Assembly: GCA_021286885.1 (NCBI GenBank)
Contig: JAJTBM010000004.1
Coordinates: 1-23,779 of the forward strand
DNA from: Rhodocyclales bacterium
GTDB lineage: Bacteria; Pseudomonadota; Gammaproteobacteria; Burkholderiales; Rhodocyclaceae
Direction of reading: 5' to 3'
DNA length: 23,779 nucleotides
The translations under genes and the position numbers were made by a program. The notes beneath the pieces were generated by a model, which saw only the letters and a list, made by a program, of their open reading frames with translations, was not told where the DNA came from and ran no database searches. Shown here one piece after another: positions 1 through 5,797 of the stretch. Within the stretch, counting starts at the first letter, position 1. Each line of letters opens with the position of its first letter.

Positions 1-8
1 AGGTGCGC

Positions 9-36
9 ATTATATACGCCTATCGAAGGGCGTCAA
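9..36 (-). promoter_or_regulatory. Strong sigma-70 promoter reading off the left edge
   Basis: On the minus strand a -35 box TTGACG (36 to 31) is followed after 16 bp by a perfect -10 TATAAT (14 to 9) and then GCGC. A GC-rich discriminator after the -10 is typical of stringently controlled stable-RNA promoters. The tRNA-Ser promoter at 3376-3403 has the same architecture (TTGACA, 16 bp, TATAAT). It would drive a gene just left of the window, perhaps a tRNA or rRNA; that target is inference. Confidence 0.7.
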
Positions 37-70
37 CACCTTTTGGAAAAATAATCTTCCGACGCCCTTC
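25..70. repeat. 10-bp perfect inverted repeat with 26-nt loop downstream of dnaB
   Basis: GAAGGGCGTC at 25-34 is exactly complementary to GACGCCCTTC at 61-70. The left arm overlaps the -35 region of the outward promoter. No U-tract follows on the minus strand, so a simple intrinsic terminator for dnaB is not supported. It could be an mRNA 3' hairpin or an operator for the outward promoter. Confidence 0.45.
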
Positions 71-86
71 ACATCACCGTAATCCC

Positions 87-1472
87 TCAGTAACTGGGCG
101 CACCTACGTAGTTTTCAAAACGGGTGAATTCGCCCAGGAAGGTCAGGCGGATAGTGCCCGTGGAACCGTTCCGGTGCTTGGCCATGATCAGCTCAGCCGT
201 CCCCTTGTCGGGGGAATCCGGGTTATAGATGTCGTCCCGGTAGATGAACATGATGATGTCCGCGTCCTGCTCGATGGCGCCCGATTCCCGCAAGTCCGAC
301 ATCACCGGCCGCTTGTTGGGGCGCTGCTCCAAACTACGGTTGAGCTGGGACAGGGCGATGATGGGAACGTGCAGCTCTTTGGCCAGGGATTTCACCGAAC
401 GGGAAATCTCCGAAAGCTCCGCAGCCCGGTTGTCGCTCTCCTTAAGGGATGTCATGAGCTGCAGGTAGTCAATCACGATCAAGCCCAAGCGGCCACACTG
501 GCGGTGCAGGCGGCGGCAGCGGGCGCGCAAGTCGGTGGGATTGAGGCCCGGGGTTTCATCGATATAGATGGGCGCCTCATGGAGCTTGCCCAGGGCGTAG
601 GTCAGGCGCTGCCACTCTTCATCGGTCAGCTTGCCGTTCCGCACCTTGTGCTGGTCGATCCGCCCCACTGACGAAAGGAAACGGGTGGCGAGTTGGGTGC
701 CCGGCATTTCCATCGAGAAGATTGCCACCGGCAAACCGCACTCGACCGCCACGTTCTCGGCCATATTGAGGGCCAGGGAAGTCTTGCCCATCCCCGGACG
801 AGCAGCCAGCACAATCATGTCGGAGGGCTGAAGGCCCGAGGTTTTTTCGTCCAGATCCGTCAAGCCGGTGGCCACCCCGGTGATCCCAGTGGGCGCATCC
901 CGGTCGTACAGCTCCTGAATCCGATCCACCACTTGCCCCAGAATGGGCTGGATGGGCACAAAGCCGCTGGTGGTGCGCGCCCCCGCCTCGGCAATCTCGA
1001 ACACCTTGGCCTCCGCCTCATCCAGCAAGGTCTTGGCGTCCTTGCCGGACGGCGTCAGGGCGCTGGCAGCGATCTGATCGCCTACCGACACCAGCTTACG
1101 CAGAATTGCACGTTCACGGATGATTTCGCCATAGCGGCGTACGTTTGCGGCAGATGGCGTACTGTTGGCGATTTCAGCCAGATAGGCGAGGCCGCCCACA
1201 TGTTCGGCTTCGCCATTCTTTTCGAGGGACTCATACACCGTAACCACGTCGGCCGGCTTGCCCATTTCGATCAACTTGGCGATCTGCCGGAAGATACGGC
1301 GATGGTCATCCCGGTAGAAGTCCACCTCATTGACGATGTCCCCCACCCGCTCCCAGACCGTGTTGTCGATCAACAGGCCGCCAATCAAAGACTGCTCCGC
1401 CTCGATGGAGTGAGGGGGCAGCCGCAGGGCGGACATGGCGGGATCTTCGTTGGGGGAGGAATTCTGGCGCAT
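87..1472 (-). CDS. dnaB: Replicative DNA helicase DnaB
   Basis: DnaB is the hexameric ATP-dependent helicase that unwinds DNA ahead of the replication fork and binds DnaG primase. The protein has the family N-terminal domain (LPPHSIEAEQSLIGG near the start), a linker, and a RecA-like C-terminal domain. Its Walker A motif is ARPGMGKTS (Lys about residue 230) and its Walker B region is LIVIDYLQLM. SQLNRSLEQR and DLRESGAIEQDADI are DnaB hallmarks. Length (about 461 aa) is normal and no intein is seen. The start is uncertain. ATG at 1472 is chosen; ATG at 1436 (449 aa) begins closer to the conserved core, and an in-frame TTG at 1499 also exists. None has a strong ribosome binding site. The gene lies downstream of the ribosomal operon terminator, so it probably has its own promoter. 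Confidence 0.96.
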   Translation of the reverse strand: MRQNSSPNEDPAMSALRLPPHSIEAEQSLIGGLLIDNTVWERVGDIVNEVDFYRDDHRRIFRQIAKLIEMGKPADVVTVYESLEKNGEAEHVGGLAYLAEIANSTPSAANVRRYGEIIRERAILRKLVSVGDQIAASALTPSGKDAKTLLDEAEAKVFEIAEAGARTTSGFVPIQPILGQVVDRIQELYDRDAPTGITGVATGLTDLDEKTSGLQPSDMIVLAARPGMGKTSLALNMAENVAVECGLPVAIFSMEMPGTQLATRFLSSVGRIDQHKVRNGKLTDEEWQRLTYALGKLHEAPIYIDETPGLNPTDLRARCRRLHRQCGRLGLIVIDYLQLMTSLKESDNRAAELSEISRSVKSLAKELHVPIIALSQLNRSLEQRPNKRPVMSDLRESGAIEQDADIIMFIYRDDIYNPDSPDKGTAELIMAKHRNGSTGTIRLTFLGEFTRFENYVGAPSY

Positions 1473-1507
1473 GGCGGGCTCACAGGACGAACAGCACAAG
1501 GCCGGCT

Positions 1508-1536
1508 AGATTAGCAGCCGTCCCCGTATTTCAAAA
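1508..1536 (-). promoter_or_regulatory. Weak candidate sigma-70 promoter for dnaB
   Basis: On the minus strand TTTTGA (1536 to 1531) lies 17 bp before TAATCT (1513 to 1508), between the rplI terminator and dnaB. Both boxes are imperfect. The assignment rests mainly on position. Confidence 0.3.
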
Positions 1537-1544
1537 CACGGAAC

Positions 1545-1576
1545 AAAAACAAAAAGGGCTGCCGAAGCAGCCCTTT
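1545..1576 (-). terminator. Rho-independent terminator of the rpsF-priB-rpsR-rplI operon
   Basis: A 10-bp perfect stem (AAAGGGCTGC / GCAGCCCTTT) closes a 4-nt loop; on the minus strand it is followed by a T-rich tract (TTTTTGTTTTT). It lies about 25 bp past the rplI stop codon. Confidence 0.92.
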
Positions 1577-1600
1577 CATGTAGCACAAACCGATCGAAGA

Positions 1601-2050
1601 TCAGTTGTCGCCAGTCACCACCACATTGATGGAGATGACCACGTCGGTGTGCAGAGCGACGTCAACCTGGGCTTCACCAACCATCTTGAGGGGGCCGGTG
1701 GGCATGCGCACAGCGGACTTCTCAAGGGGGAAGCCTTGGCCCTTCAGGGATTCGGCGATGTCGGCGTTGGTGACGGAACCGAACAGACGGCCATCCACAC
1801 CAGCCTTGCGGCTGATGGCGACGGTCACGCCAGCCAGCTTTTCACCTTGAGCCTGGGCAGCAGCCAGTTGCTCGGCGGCGAGGCGCTCGAGCTCGGCGCG
1901 GCGAGCTTCGAACTCAGCCAGGTTAGCGGTGGTGGCACGCTTGGCCTTGCCTTGGGGGATCAGGTAGTTACGGGCGTAACCGTCCTTGACCTTGACCACA
2001 TCGCCCAGGGAACCCAGGTTAACAACCTTGTCCAACAGAATGATTTGCAT
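1601..2050 (-). CDS. rplI: 50S ribosomal protein L9
   Basis: L9 is a two-domain protein of the large ribosomal subunit that binds 23S rRNA. The 149-aa product opens with [19 protein letters not shown] and continues with [16 protein letters not shown], the rRNA-binding N-domain signature. A long helix follows at about residues 45-75 ([15 protein letters not shown]), then a C-domain containing [12 protein letters not shown]. Length matches the family. ATG at 2050 has a GGGAG ribosome binding site about 8 nt upstream. It is the last gene of the rpsF-priB-rpsR-rplI operon, 17 nt after rpsR and just ahead of the terminator at 1545-1576. Confidence 0.98.
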   Translation of the reverse strand: MQIILLDKVVNLGSLGDVVKVKDGYARNYLIPQGKAKRATTANLAEFEARRAELERLAAEQLAAAQAQGEKLAGVTVAISRKAGVDGRLFGSVTNADIAESLKGQGFPLEKSAVRMPTGPLKMVGEAQVDVALHTDVVISINVVVTGDN

Positions 2051-2067
2051 GTTTTCTTACTCCCGTA

Positions 2068-2337
2068 TCACTGGTGCAGGTCGGTGTAGGGGAGCAGCGC
2101 GAGGAAGCGGGCACGCTTGATCGCGGTGGACAGCTGACGCTGATAGCCAGACTTGGTGCCGGTGATGCGCGCCGGCATGATCTTGGCGTTTTCAGTGACG
2201 AAGTCCTTCAGGATGTCCACATCCTTGTAGTCGATCTCTTCAATCTTCTCTGCGCTGAAACGGCAGAACTTGCGACGCTTGAAGAGGCCACGGCCCCCGC
2301 GCTCATCCTTACGCTTAACTGCGGGCTTGAATGCCAT
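2068..2337 (-). CDS. rpsR: 30S ribosomal protein S18
   Basis: S18 pairs with S6 on the platform of the small ribosomal subunit. The 89-aa product contains the signature [18 protein letters not shown] followed by [20 protein letters not shown], and ends shortly after the family motif FLALLPYTD. One Cys is present (FCRF), not the zinc-type paralog pattern. ATG at 2337 has a strong GGAAGGAA ribosome binding site and overlaps the end of priB by 23 nt, implying translational coupling. S6 and S18 are encoded in one mRNA whose leader carries a candidate S6:S18 binding hairpin at 3063-3088. Confidence 0.98.
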   Translation of the reverse strand: MAFKPAVKRKDERGGRGLFKRRKFCRFSAEKIEEIDYKDVDILKDFVTENAKIMPARITGTKSGYQRQLSTAIKRARFLALLPYTDLHQ

Positions 2338-2653
2338 GATTCGTTCCTTCCAAAAATTCGATCGTAGCGATATGCAACACGGGCATTCTGCTACGCATAC
2401 TGCGGGCGGCGAGAAAGCCGCTCAAACGCAGATGCGATCCGAGGGGAATACGGGATAGCTGATGGGCCATATCGCCCAAAGCCACCGCTTGCAACTCCAG
2501 CTTCACTTCCCGGGGAATACCAGCTTCCACTTGTCGAGAGCCATGCTCCAGGGCACAGCTCAGTATCGGCAATCCGGCAGGTGAGTGGCGCAGTACGCCC
2601 AACTCGCTCAGAACACCCTCAATCTCTAACTGATTGCGGATGTTTTCCGACAA
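2315..2653 (-). CDS. priB: Primosomal replication protein PriB (protein N)
   Basis: PriB is an OB-fold single-stranded-DNA-binding protein that works with PriA and PriC/DnaT to restart stalled forks. It belongs to the SSB-like fold family and is commonly encoded between rpsF and rpsR in beta- and gammaproteobacteria. The core shows [19 protein letters not shown], then [20 protein letters not shown] and [11 protein letters not shown], matching the PriB beta-strand pattern. No ATG lies at the expected position. A TTG at 2653, one base after the rpsF stop, gives 112 aa, close to typical length. An ATG at 2692 would give 125 aa but overlaps rpsF by 38 nt. Neither has a convincing ribosome binding site, so expression probably depends on coupling to rpsF. 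The 3' end overlaps rpsR. Confidence 0.85.
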   Translation of the reverse strand: MSENIRNQLEIEGVLSELGVLRHSPAGLPILSCALEHGSRQVEAGIPREVKLELQAVALGDMAHQLSRIPLGSHLRLSGFLAARSMRSRMPVLHIATIEFLEGTNHGIQARS

Positions 2654-2654
2654 C

Positions 2655-3041
2655 TCAGGCAGCGGGCTGCTGATCGGCCGGCTTGGCTTCATCGCCAGCG
2701 GGAGCCGTCAGGGAGCGGGCCTTTTCTTCCTTCATCATGGGAGAAGGAGCGGTCACGGCGTGCTTCATGCGAATGGTCAGATGACGCAGCACGGCGTCGT
2801 TGAACTTGAAGCCATGTTCCAGTTCAGCGATGGTGGGCTGGTCGCACTCGATGTTCATCAGCACGTAGTGGGCCTTGTGGATCTTCTGGATCGGGTAAGC
2901 CAGCTGACGACGGCCCCAGTCTTCCAGACGATGAATCTGGCCGTTCTGGGCGGTAACGAGGTTGCGGTAACGCTCGATCATCGCGGGCACTTGCTCGCTT
3001 TGATCGGGGTGAACGATGAATACGATTTCGTAATGCCGCAT
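2655..3041 (-). CDS. rpsF: 30S ribosomal protein S6
   Basis: S6 binds S18 and 16S rRNA on the platform of the small subunit. The 128-aa protein begins [19 protein letters not shown], with the family motifs [16 protein letters not shown] and [11 protein letters not shown] low-complexity acidic/alanine C-terminal tail follows (about residues 100-128), as is common in proteobacterial S6. ATG at 3041 is preceded by an excellent GAAGGAGA ribosome binding site 5-6 nt away; upstream in-frame ATGs lack this and extend beyond the family start. It is the first gene of the operon. A candidate promoter lies at 3177-3205 and a leader hairpin at 3063-3088. Confidence 0.98.
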   Translation of the reverse strand: MRHYEIVFIVHPDQSEQVPAMIERYRNLVTAQNGQIHRLEDWGRRQLAYPIQKIHKAHYVLMNIECDQPTIAELEHGFKFNDAVLRHLTIRMKHAVTAPSPMMKEEKARSLTAPAGDEAKPADQQPAA

Positions 3042-3062
3042 GAGATCTCCTTCTGGATCAAA

Positions 3063-3088
3063 ACCCTCCGTCATGCGAACGGTGGGGT
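3063..3088 (-). promoter_or_regulatory. Candidate S6:S18 autoregulatory leader hairpin
   Basis: In the rpsF leader, read on the minus strand, an outer stem ACCC/GGGT encloses an asymmetric CA/A internal loop, an inner stem CCGT/ACGG and a 7-nt loop. The hairpin contains CACCG and ends about 21 nt before the rpsF start codon. Bacterial rpsF leaders are known to bind the S6:S18 complex through a CCG-containing hairpin of this general shape. The match is by eye. Confidence 0.5.
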
Positions 3089-3176
3089 AAGGTGAAAACC
3101 AGTTTCCGACAAGCCGGGCGGCTTCCCGCACTTGCCGTTGCTCCTGCAAGACGAAAATCAAGCAGGAAAGCTTTCG

Positions 3177-3205
3177 ATAATCTCACGAAGCAGGCTGCTT
3201 GGCAA
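3177..3205 (-). promoter_or_regulatory. Candidate sigma-70 promoter of the rpsF operon
   Basis: On the minus strand TTGCCA (3205 to 3200) and GATTAT (3182 to 3177) are separated by 17 bp. The promoter sits after the tRNA-Ser terminator and would give a leader of about 130 nt including the hairpin at 3063-3088. Confidence 0.5.
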
Positions 3206-3237
3206 GACACCGAGGCTAAATGGCCGTAAAGCCAATG

Positions 3238-3263
3238 AAAAAGCGCCCCGAAAGGCGCTTTTT
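3238..3263 (-). terminator. Rho-independent terminator after tRNA-Ser
   Basis: The stem AAAAAGCGCC/GGCGCTTTTT (inner loop CCGAAA region) on the minus strand ends in TTTTT, 8 bp past the tRNA 3' end. The A-rich 5' side makes it potentially bidirectional. Confidence 0.85.
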
Positions 3264-3270
3264 CTGTATT

Positions 3271-3361
3271 TGGCGGAGAGGGCGGGATTCGAACCCGCGT
3301 CAGGGTATTACCCTGAACACGCTTTCCAGGCGTGCGACTTAAACCGCTCATCCACCTCTCC
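3271..3361 (-). tRNA. serX: tRNA-Ser (anticodon GGA)
   Basis: The minus strand folds as a class II tRNA. The 7-bp acceptor stem is GGAGAGG/CCTCTCC, with discriminator G and encoded CCA at 3273-3271. The anticodon loop is CTGGAAA (anticodon GGA, reading UCC). A long variable arm has the stem CAGGG/CCCTG, and the T arm is GCGGGTTCGAATCCCGC. The total of 91 nt with CCA is normal for tRNA-Ser. A near-consensus promoter lies at 3376-3403 and a terminator at 3238-3263, so it is a single-gene unit. The exact symbol is a guess. Confidence 0.97.
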
Positions 3362-3375
3362 GTAAGGAAGCCGCC

Positions 3376-3403
3376 ATTATAGACACCCGCAAAACTCTGT
3401 CAA
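3376..3403 (-). promoter_or_regulatory. Sigma-70 promoter of tRNA-Ser
   Basis: On the minus strand a perfect TTGACA (3403 to 3398) is followed by 16 bp, a perfect TATAAT (3381 to 3376) and then GGCGGC. Transcription would begin about 8 nt before the mature tRNA 5' end. Confidence 0.88.
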
Positions 3404-3437
3404 GCGCTTTCGCAAACCCGGGCCCCATTCGCCCGCC

Positions 3438-5477
3438 TCACCCCCCTGCCCTCGCCGGATGCGTATCGTCGGGCAGGCGCAGATCATCCACCAAGGCCTG
3501 GACTTCCGCCGACGGCGGGGGCGTCAGCCAGCTGACCAGCACAATCACCACAAATCCAACCGGAACCCCGAACACGCCACAGGAAATCGGGCTGATCTCA
3601 AACCAGGCCTCGGCCATGCTGCCGCCGAAGAAGGGATGGGTACGCACGATGTAGAACAGGGTCAACCCAAGACCCGCCAGCATGCCTGCCACCGCCCCCC
3701 AGCGGTTGGCCCGCTTCCAGAAAATCCCCAGCACCAGCGCCGGAAACAAGGCAGATGCAGCAATCGAAAACGCCAGCCCCACCATGAACAAAATGCTGTC
3801 GGGCCTGAGGGAAGCCATCCAGGCCGCCACCACGGCCACCACCAGCAGCTGGGACTTGGTGATCACCAAGCGGCGCTGGGTCGAGGCCTGGGGATTGACC
3901 ATCTTGTAGTAAATATCGTGGGACAGGGCATGGGAAATGGTGAGCAGCAAGCCATCTGCCGTAGACAAGGCCGCCGCCAGCCCCCCTGCCGCCACCAGCC
4001 CGGAGACCACATAGGGCAGACCGGCGATTTCGGGCAGCAGGAGCAGGATCGCGTCGCTGTTGATGCTCAGCTCGGCCAACTGGAGGATGCCATCCCCGTT
4101 GATATCTTCCACCCGCACCAGCCCCACCTTGCCCCAGGAAGCCACCCAGGCCGGCAGGGTGGAGATGGGGGTGCCGATCAGGGTGCTGTACACCTCCCAC
4201 TTGGCAAACACTGCGTAGGCGGGTGCCGTCACGTAGAGCAAAAAGATGAAGAACAAAGACCAGAACACGGATGCCCGGGCCTCGGCTACCGTGGGCGTGG
4301 TGTAGTAGCGGGTCAGGATGTGGGGCAAGGCGGCGGTGCCCACCATCAACACGAACACCAGCGCCAGGAAATTGTTGCGCGCTCGGCTTCGGCTGGCCGT
4401 ATCAGGCCCCGGATGCGCTTCCGCATGGGGATAGGGTGGCTCGGCCCGTAGCAGGCTTTCCTGGCGCAAGCGCTCCCACTTGATCCGGGCTTCATCGGCA
4501 GAACGGGGAAGATCCCGCAGGGCCCGCTCCGCCTGGGAAATATCCCGGGCCGAGGCGCCCTGGATGCGCAACTCGTTCACCCGCTGCACCTGGGCCTGAC
4601 GCTCCACCAGCAAGGACTCGGGCAGATCCTGGATCTTGCGCCCGTATTCATCGGCCCGCACCCGGTACTGGGCGCGCACCTCGTACTCCCGGGGATCGGA
4701 GAACAGCTCCAACTCCTTGACCCCCAGATTCTGGAGCACCTGGCCATAACTCCATTGGGAGACAGGATTGCCCGTGGTTTTGTACGACAGTATGCCCACC
4801 GGCACCAGGTAGGCCGCGATCAGGATCAGGTATTGGGCCACCTGGGTCCAGGTGACGGCACGCATGCCGCCCAGGAAAGAACACACCAGAATGCCGGCCA
4901 AGCCCACAAACACGCCAATCTCAAACTCGATCCCGATGAAACGGCTGGTGATCAGCCCTACCCCGTAGATCTGGGCCACCACGTATACAAAACTCGCCAG
5001 GATGCTGGCACACACGCCCACCATGCGCGCCACATGGCCCTCGTAGCGGGCACCCAGAAAGTCCGGGATCGTAAACTGGCCAAACTTGCGCAAATAAGGC
5101 GCCAGCAGCAGGGCGACCAGCACATAGCCGCCCGTCCAGCCGGACACAAAGGCCAGCCCCTCAAAACCCGCGTAATACAGGGTGCCTGCCAGCCCGATGA
5201 AGGAAGCCGCACTCATCCAATCGGCCGCCGTGGCCATGCCGTTGAAGACCGCCGGCACCCGACGCCCAGCCACGTAGTATTCGGAAACGTCGGAAGTGCG
5301 GCTCAACACCCCGATGGAGGCATACAGGGCGATGCTGGCGAACAGAAAAATCTGGCCAATCCAACGGGGCGACAGGCCTGCCCGCTCGGCCAGCGCCAAG
5401 GCCAGCACCAGCGCCACAAAACCCAGGGAGTACCACGCGTAGTAACGCCCGATACGGCGCACGAGGGCGTGCATCAT
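3438..5477 (-). CDS. Sodium:solute symporter, VC_2705 subfamily (SLC5-type, acetate/ActP-like)
   Basis: This 679-aa inner-membrane protein belongs to the SLC5/SSSF fold. AADWMSAASFIGLAG, the region up to TIPDFLGARY, and GLAAALSTADGLLLTISHALSHD are SSSF signatures, the last including the sodium-site serine/threonine helix. About 12-13 hydrophobic segments are visible. A charged, helical insertion at about residues 255-370, probably cytoplasmic, and a perfect EF-hand-type loop at 458-469 (DINGDGILQLAE) set it apart from short ActP proteins; both fit the VC_2705 subfamily as I know it. ATG at 5477 overlaps the DUF4212 stop (ATGATG). An upstream ATG at 5537 would add a non-membrane extension inside that gene. 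The partner gene and nearby acs suggest acetate or another short organic acid as substrate, coupled to sodium; the substrate is inference. Confidence 0.9.
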   Translation of the reverse strand: MMHALVRRIGRYYAWYSLGFVALVLALALAERAGLSPRWIGQIFLFASIALYASIGVLSRTSDVSEYYVAGRRVPAVFNGMATAADWMSAASFIGLAGTLYYAGFEGLAFVSGWTGGYVLVALLLAPYLRKFGQFTIPDFLGARYEGHVARMVGVCASILASFVYVVAQIYGVGLITSRFIGIEFEIGVFVGLAGILVCSFLGGMRAVTWTQVAQYLILIAAYLVPVGILSYKTTGNPVSQWSYGQVLQNLGVKELELFSDPREYEVRAQYRVRADEYGRKIQDLPESLLVERQAQVQRVNELRIQGASARDISQAERALRDLPRSADEARIKWERLRQESLLRAEPPYPHAEAHPGPDTASRSRARNNFLALVFVLMVGTAALPHILTRYYTTPTVAEARASVFWSLFFIFLLYVTAPAYAVFAKWEVYSTLIGTPISTLPAWVASWGKVGLVRVEDINGDGILQLAELSINSDAILLLLPEIAGLPYVVSGLVAAGGLAAALSTADGLLLTISHALSHDIYYKMVNPQASTQRRLVITKSQLLVVAVVAAWMASLRPDSILFMVGLAFSIAASALFPALVLGIFWKRANRWGAVAGMLAGLGLTLFYIVRTHPFFGGSMAEAWFEISPISCGVFGVPVGFVVIVLVSWLTPPPSAEVQALVDDLRLPDDTHPARAGG

Positions 5478-5737
5478 GCCCCATTCCCCTTGCGGTAGCG
5501 GGCTTCCAGGCGGCGCATGCCCTGGTCGTACACCCACACCACCAGCAGAAACACAATCAGGCCGCCCTGGGCCGCCATGTAGAAGCCCAGGGGCCAGCCC
5601 AGCACCTCATGCTGATTCAGCCCATCGGCAAACCAGCCGGGCAGAAAGCTGATCAGCCCCCAGATCAGCAGCAGGCCAGCCGTCAGGCAGCGGGTACGCC
5701 ACCAATACACATCCTGTCTTGCCTGGCTGTCCGTCAC
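5474..5737 (-). CDS. DUF4212 small subunit of sodium/substrate symporter
   Basis: This 87-aa membrane protein has two hydrophobic helices, about residues 17-35 (LTAGLLLIWGLISFLPGWF) and 50-70 (FYMAAQGGLIVFLLVVWVY). It carries the family features WW at 12-13 and MAAQGGLIVF, and ends in a basic tail. DUF4212 proteins occur almost always directly upstream of VC_2705-type symporters and are thought to be accessory subunits, analogous to YjcH (DUF485) beside ActP. GTG at 5737 has a strong GAGGAGAG ribosome binding site. The stop overlaps the symporter ATG, so the two are translationally coupled. A perfect GC-rich hairpin precedes its ribosome binding site (5754-5771). Confidence 0.88.
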   Translation of the reverse strand: MTDSQARQDVYWWRTRCLTAGLLLIWGLISFLPGWFADGLNQHEVLGWPLGFYMAAQGGLIVFLLVVWVYDQGMRRLEARYRKGNGA

Positions 5738-5753
5738 TGCGCTCTCCTCATCC

Positions 5754-5771
5754 CCGGCCCGGATGGGCCGG
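5754..5771 (-). repeat. Perfect 7-bp GC hairpin between exonuclease and DUF4212 genes
   Basis: CCGGCCC (5754-5760), a 4-nt loop and GGGCCGG (5765-5771) form a perfect stem. It sits in the 60-nt gap, with its 3' side just upstream of the DUF4212 ribosome binding site. No U-tract follows on the minus strand. It could stabilise the downstream transporter mRNA after processing or tune translation. Confidence 0.5.
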
Positions 5772-5797
5772 ACGTGAGTATAGCCGGGGAGCCCGTA

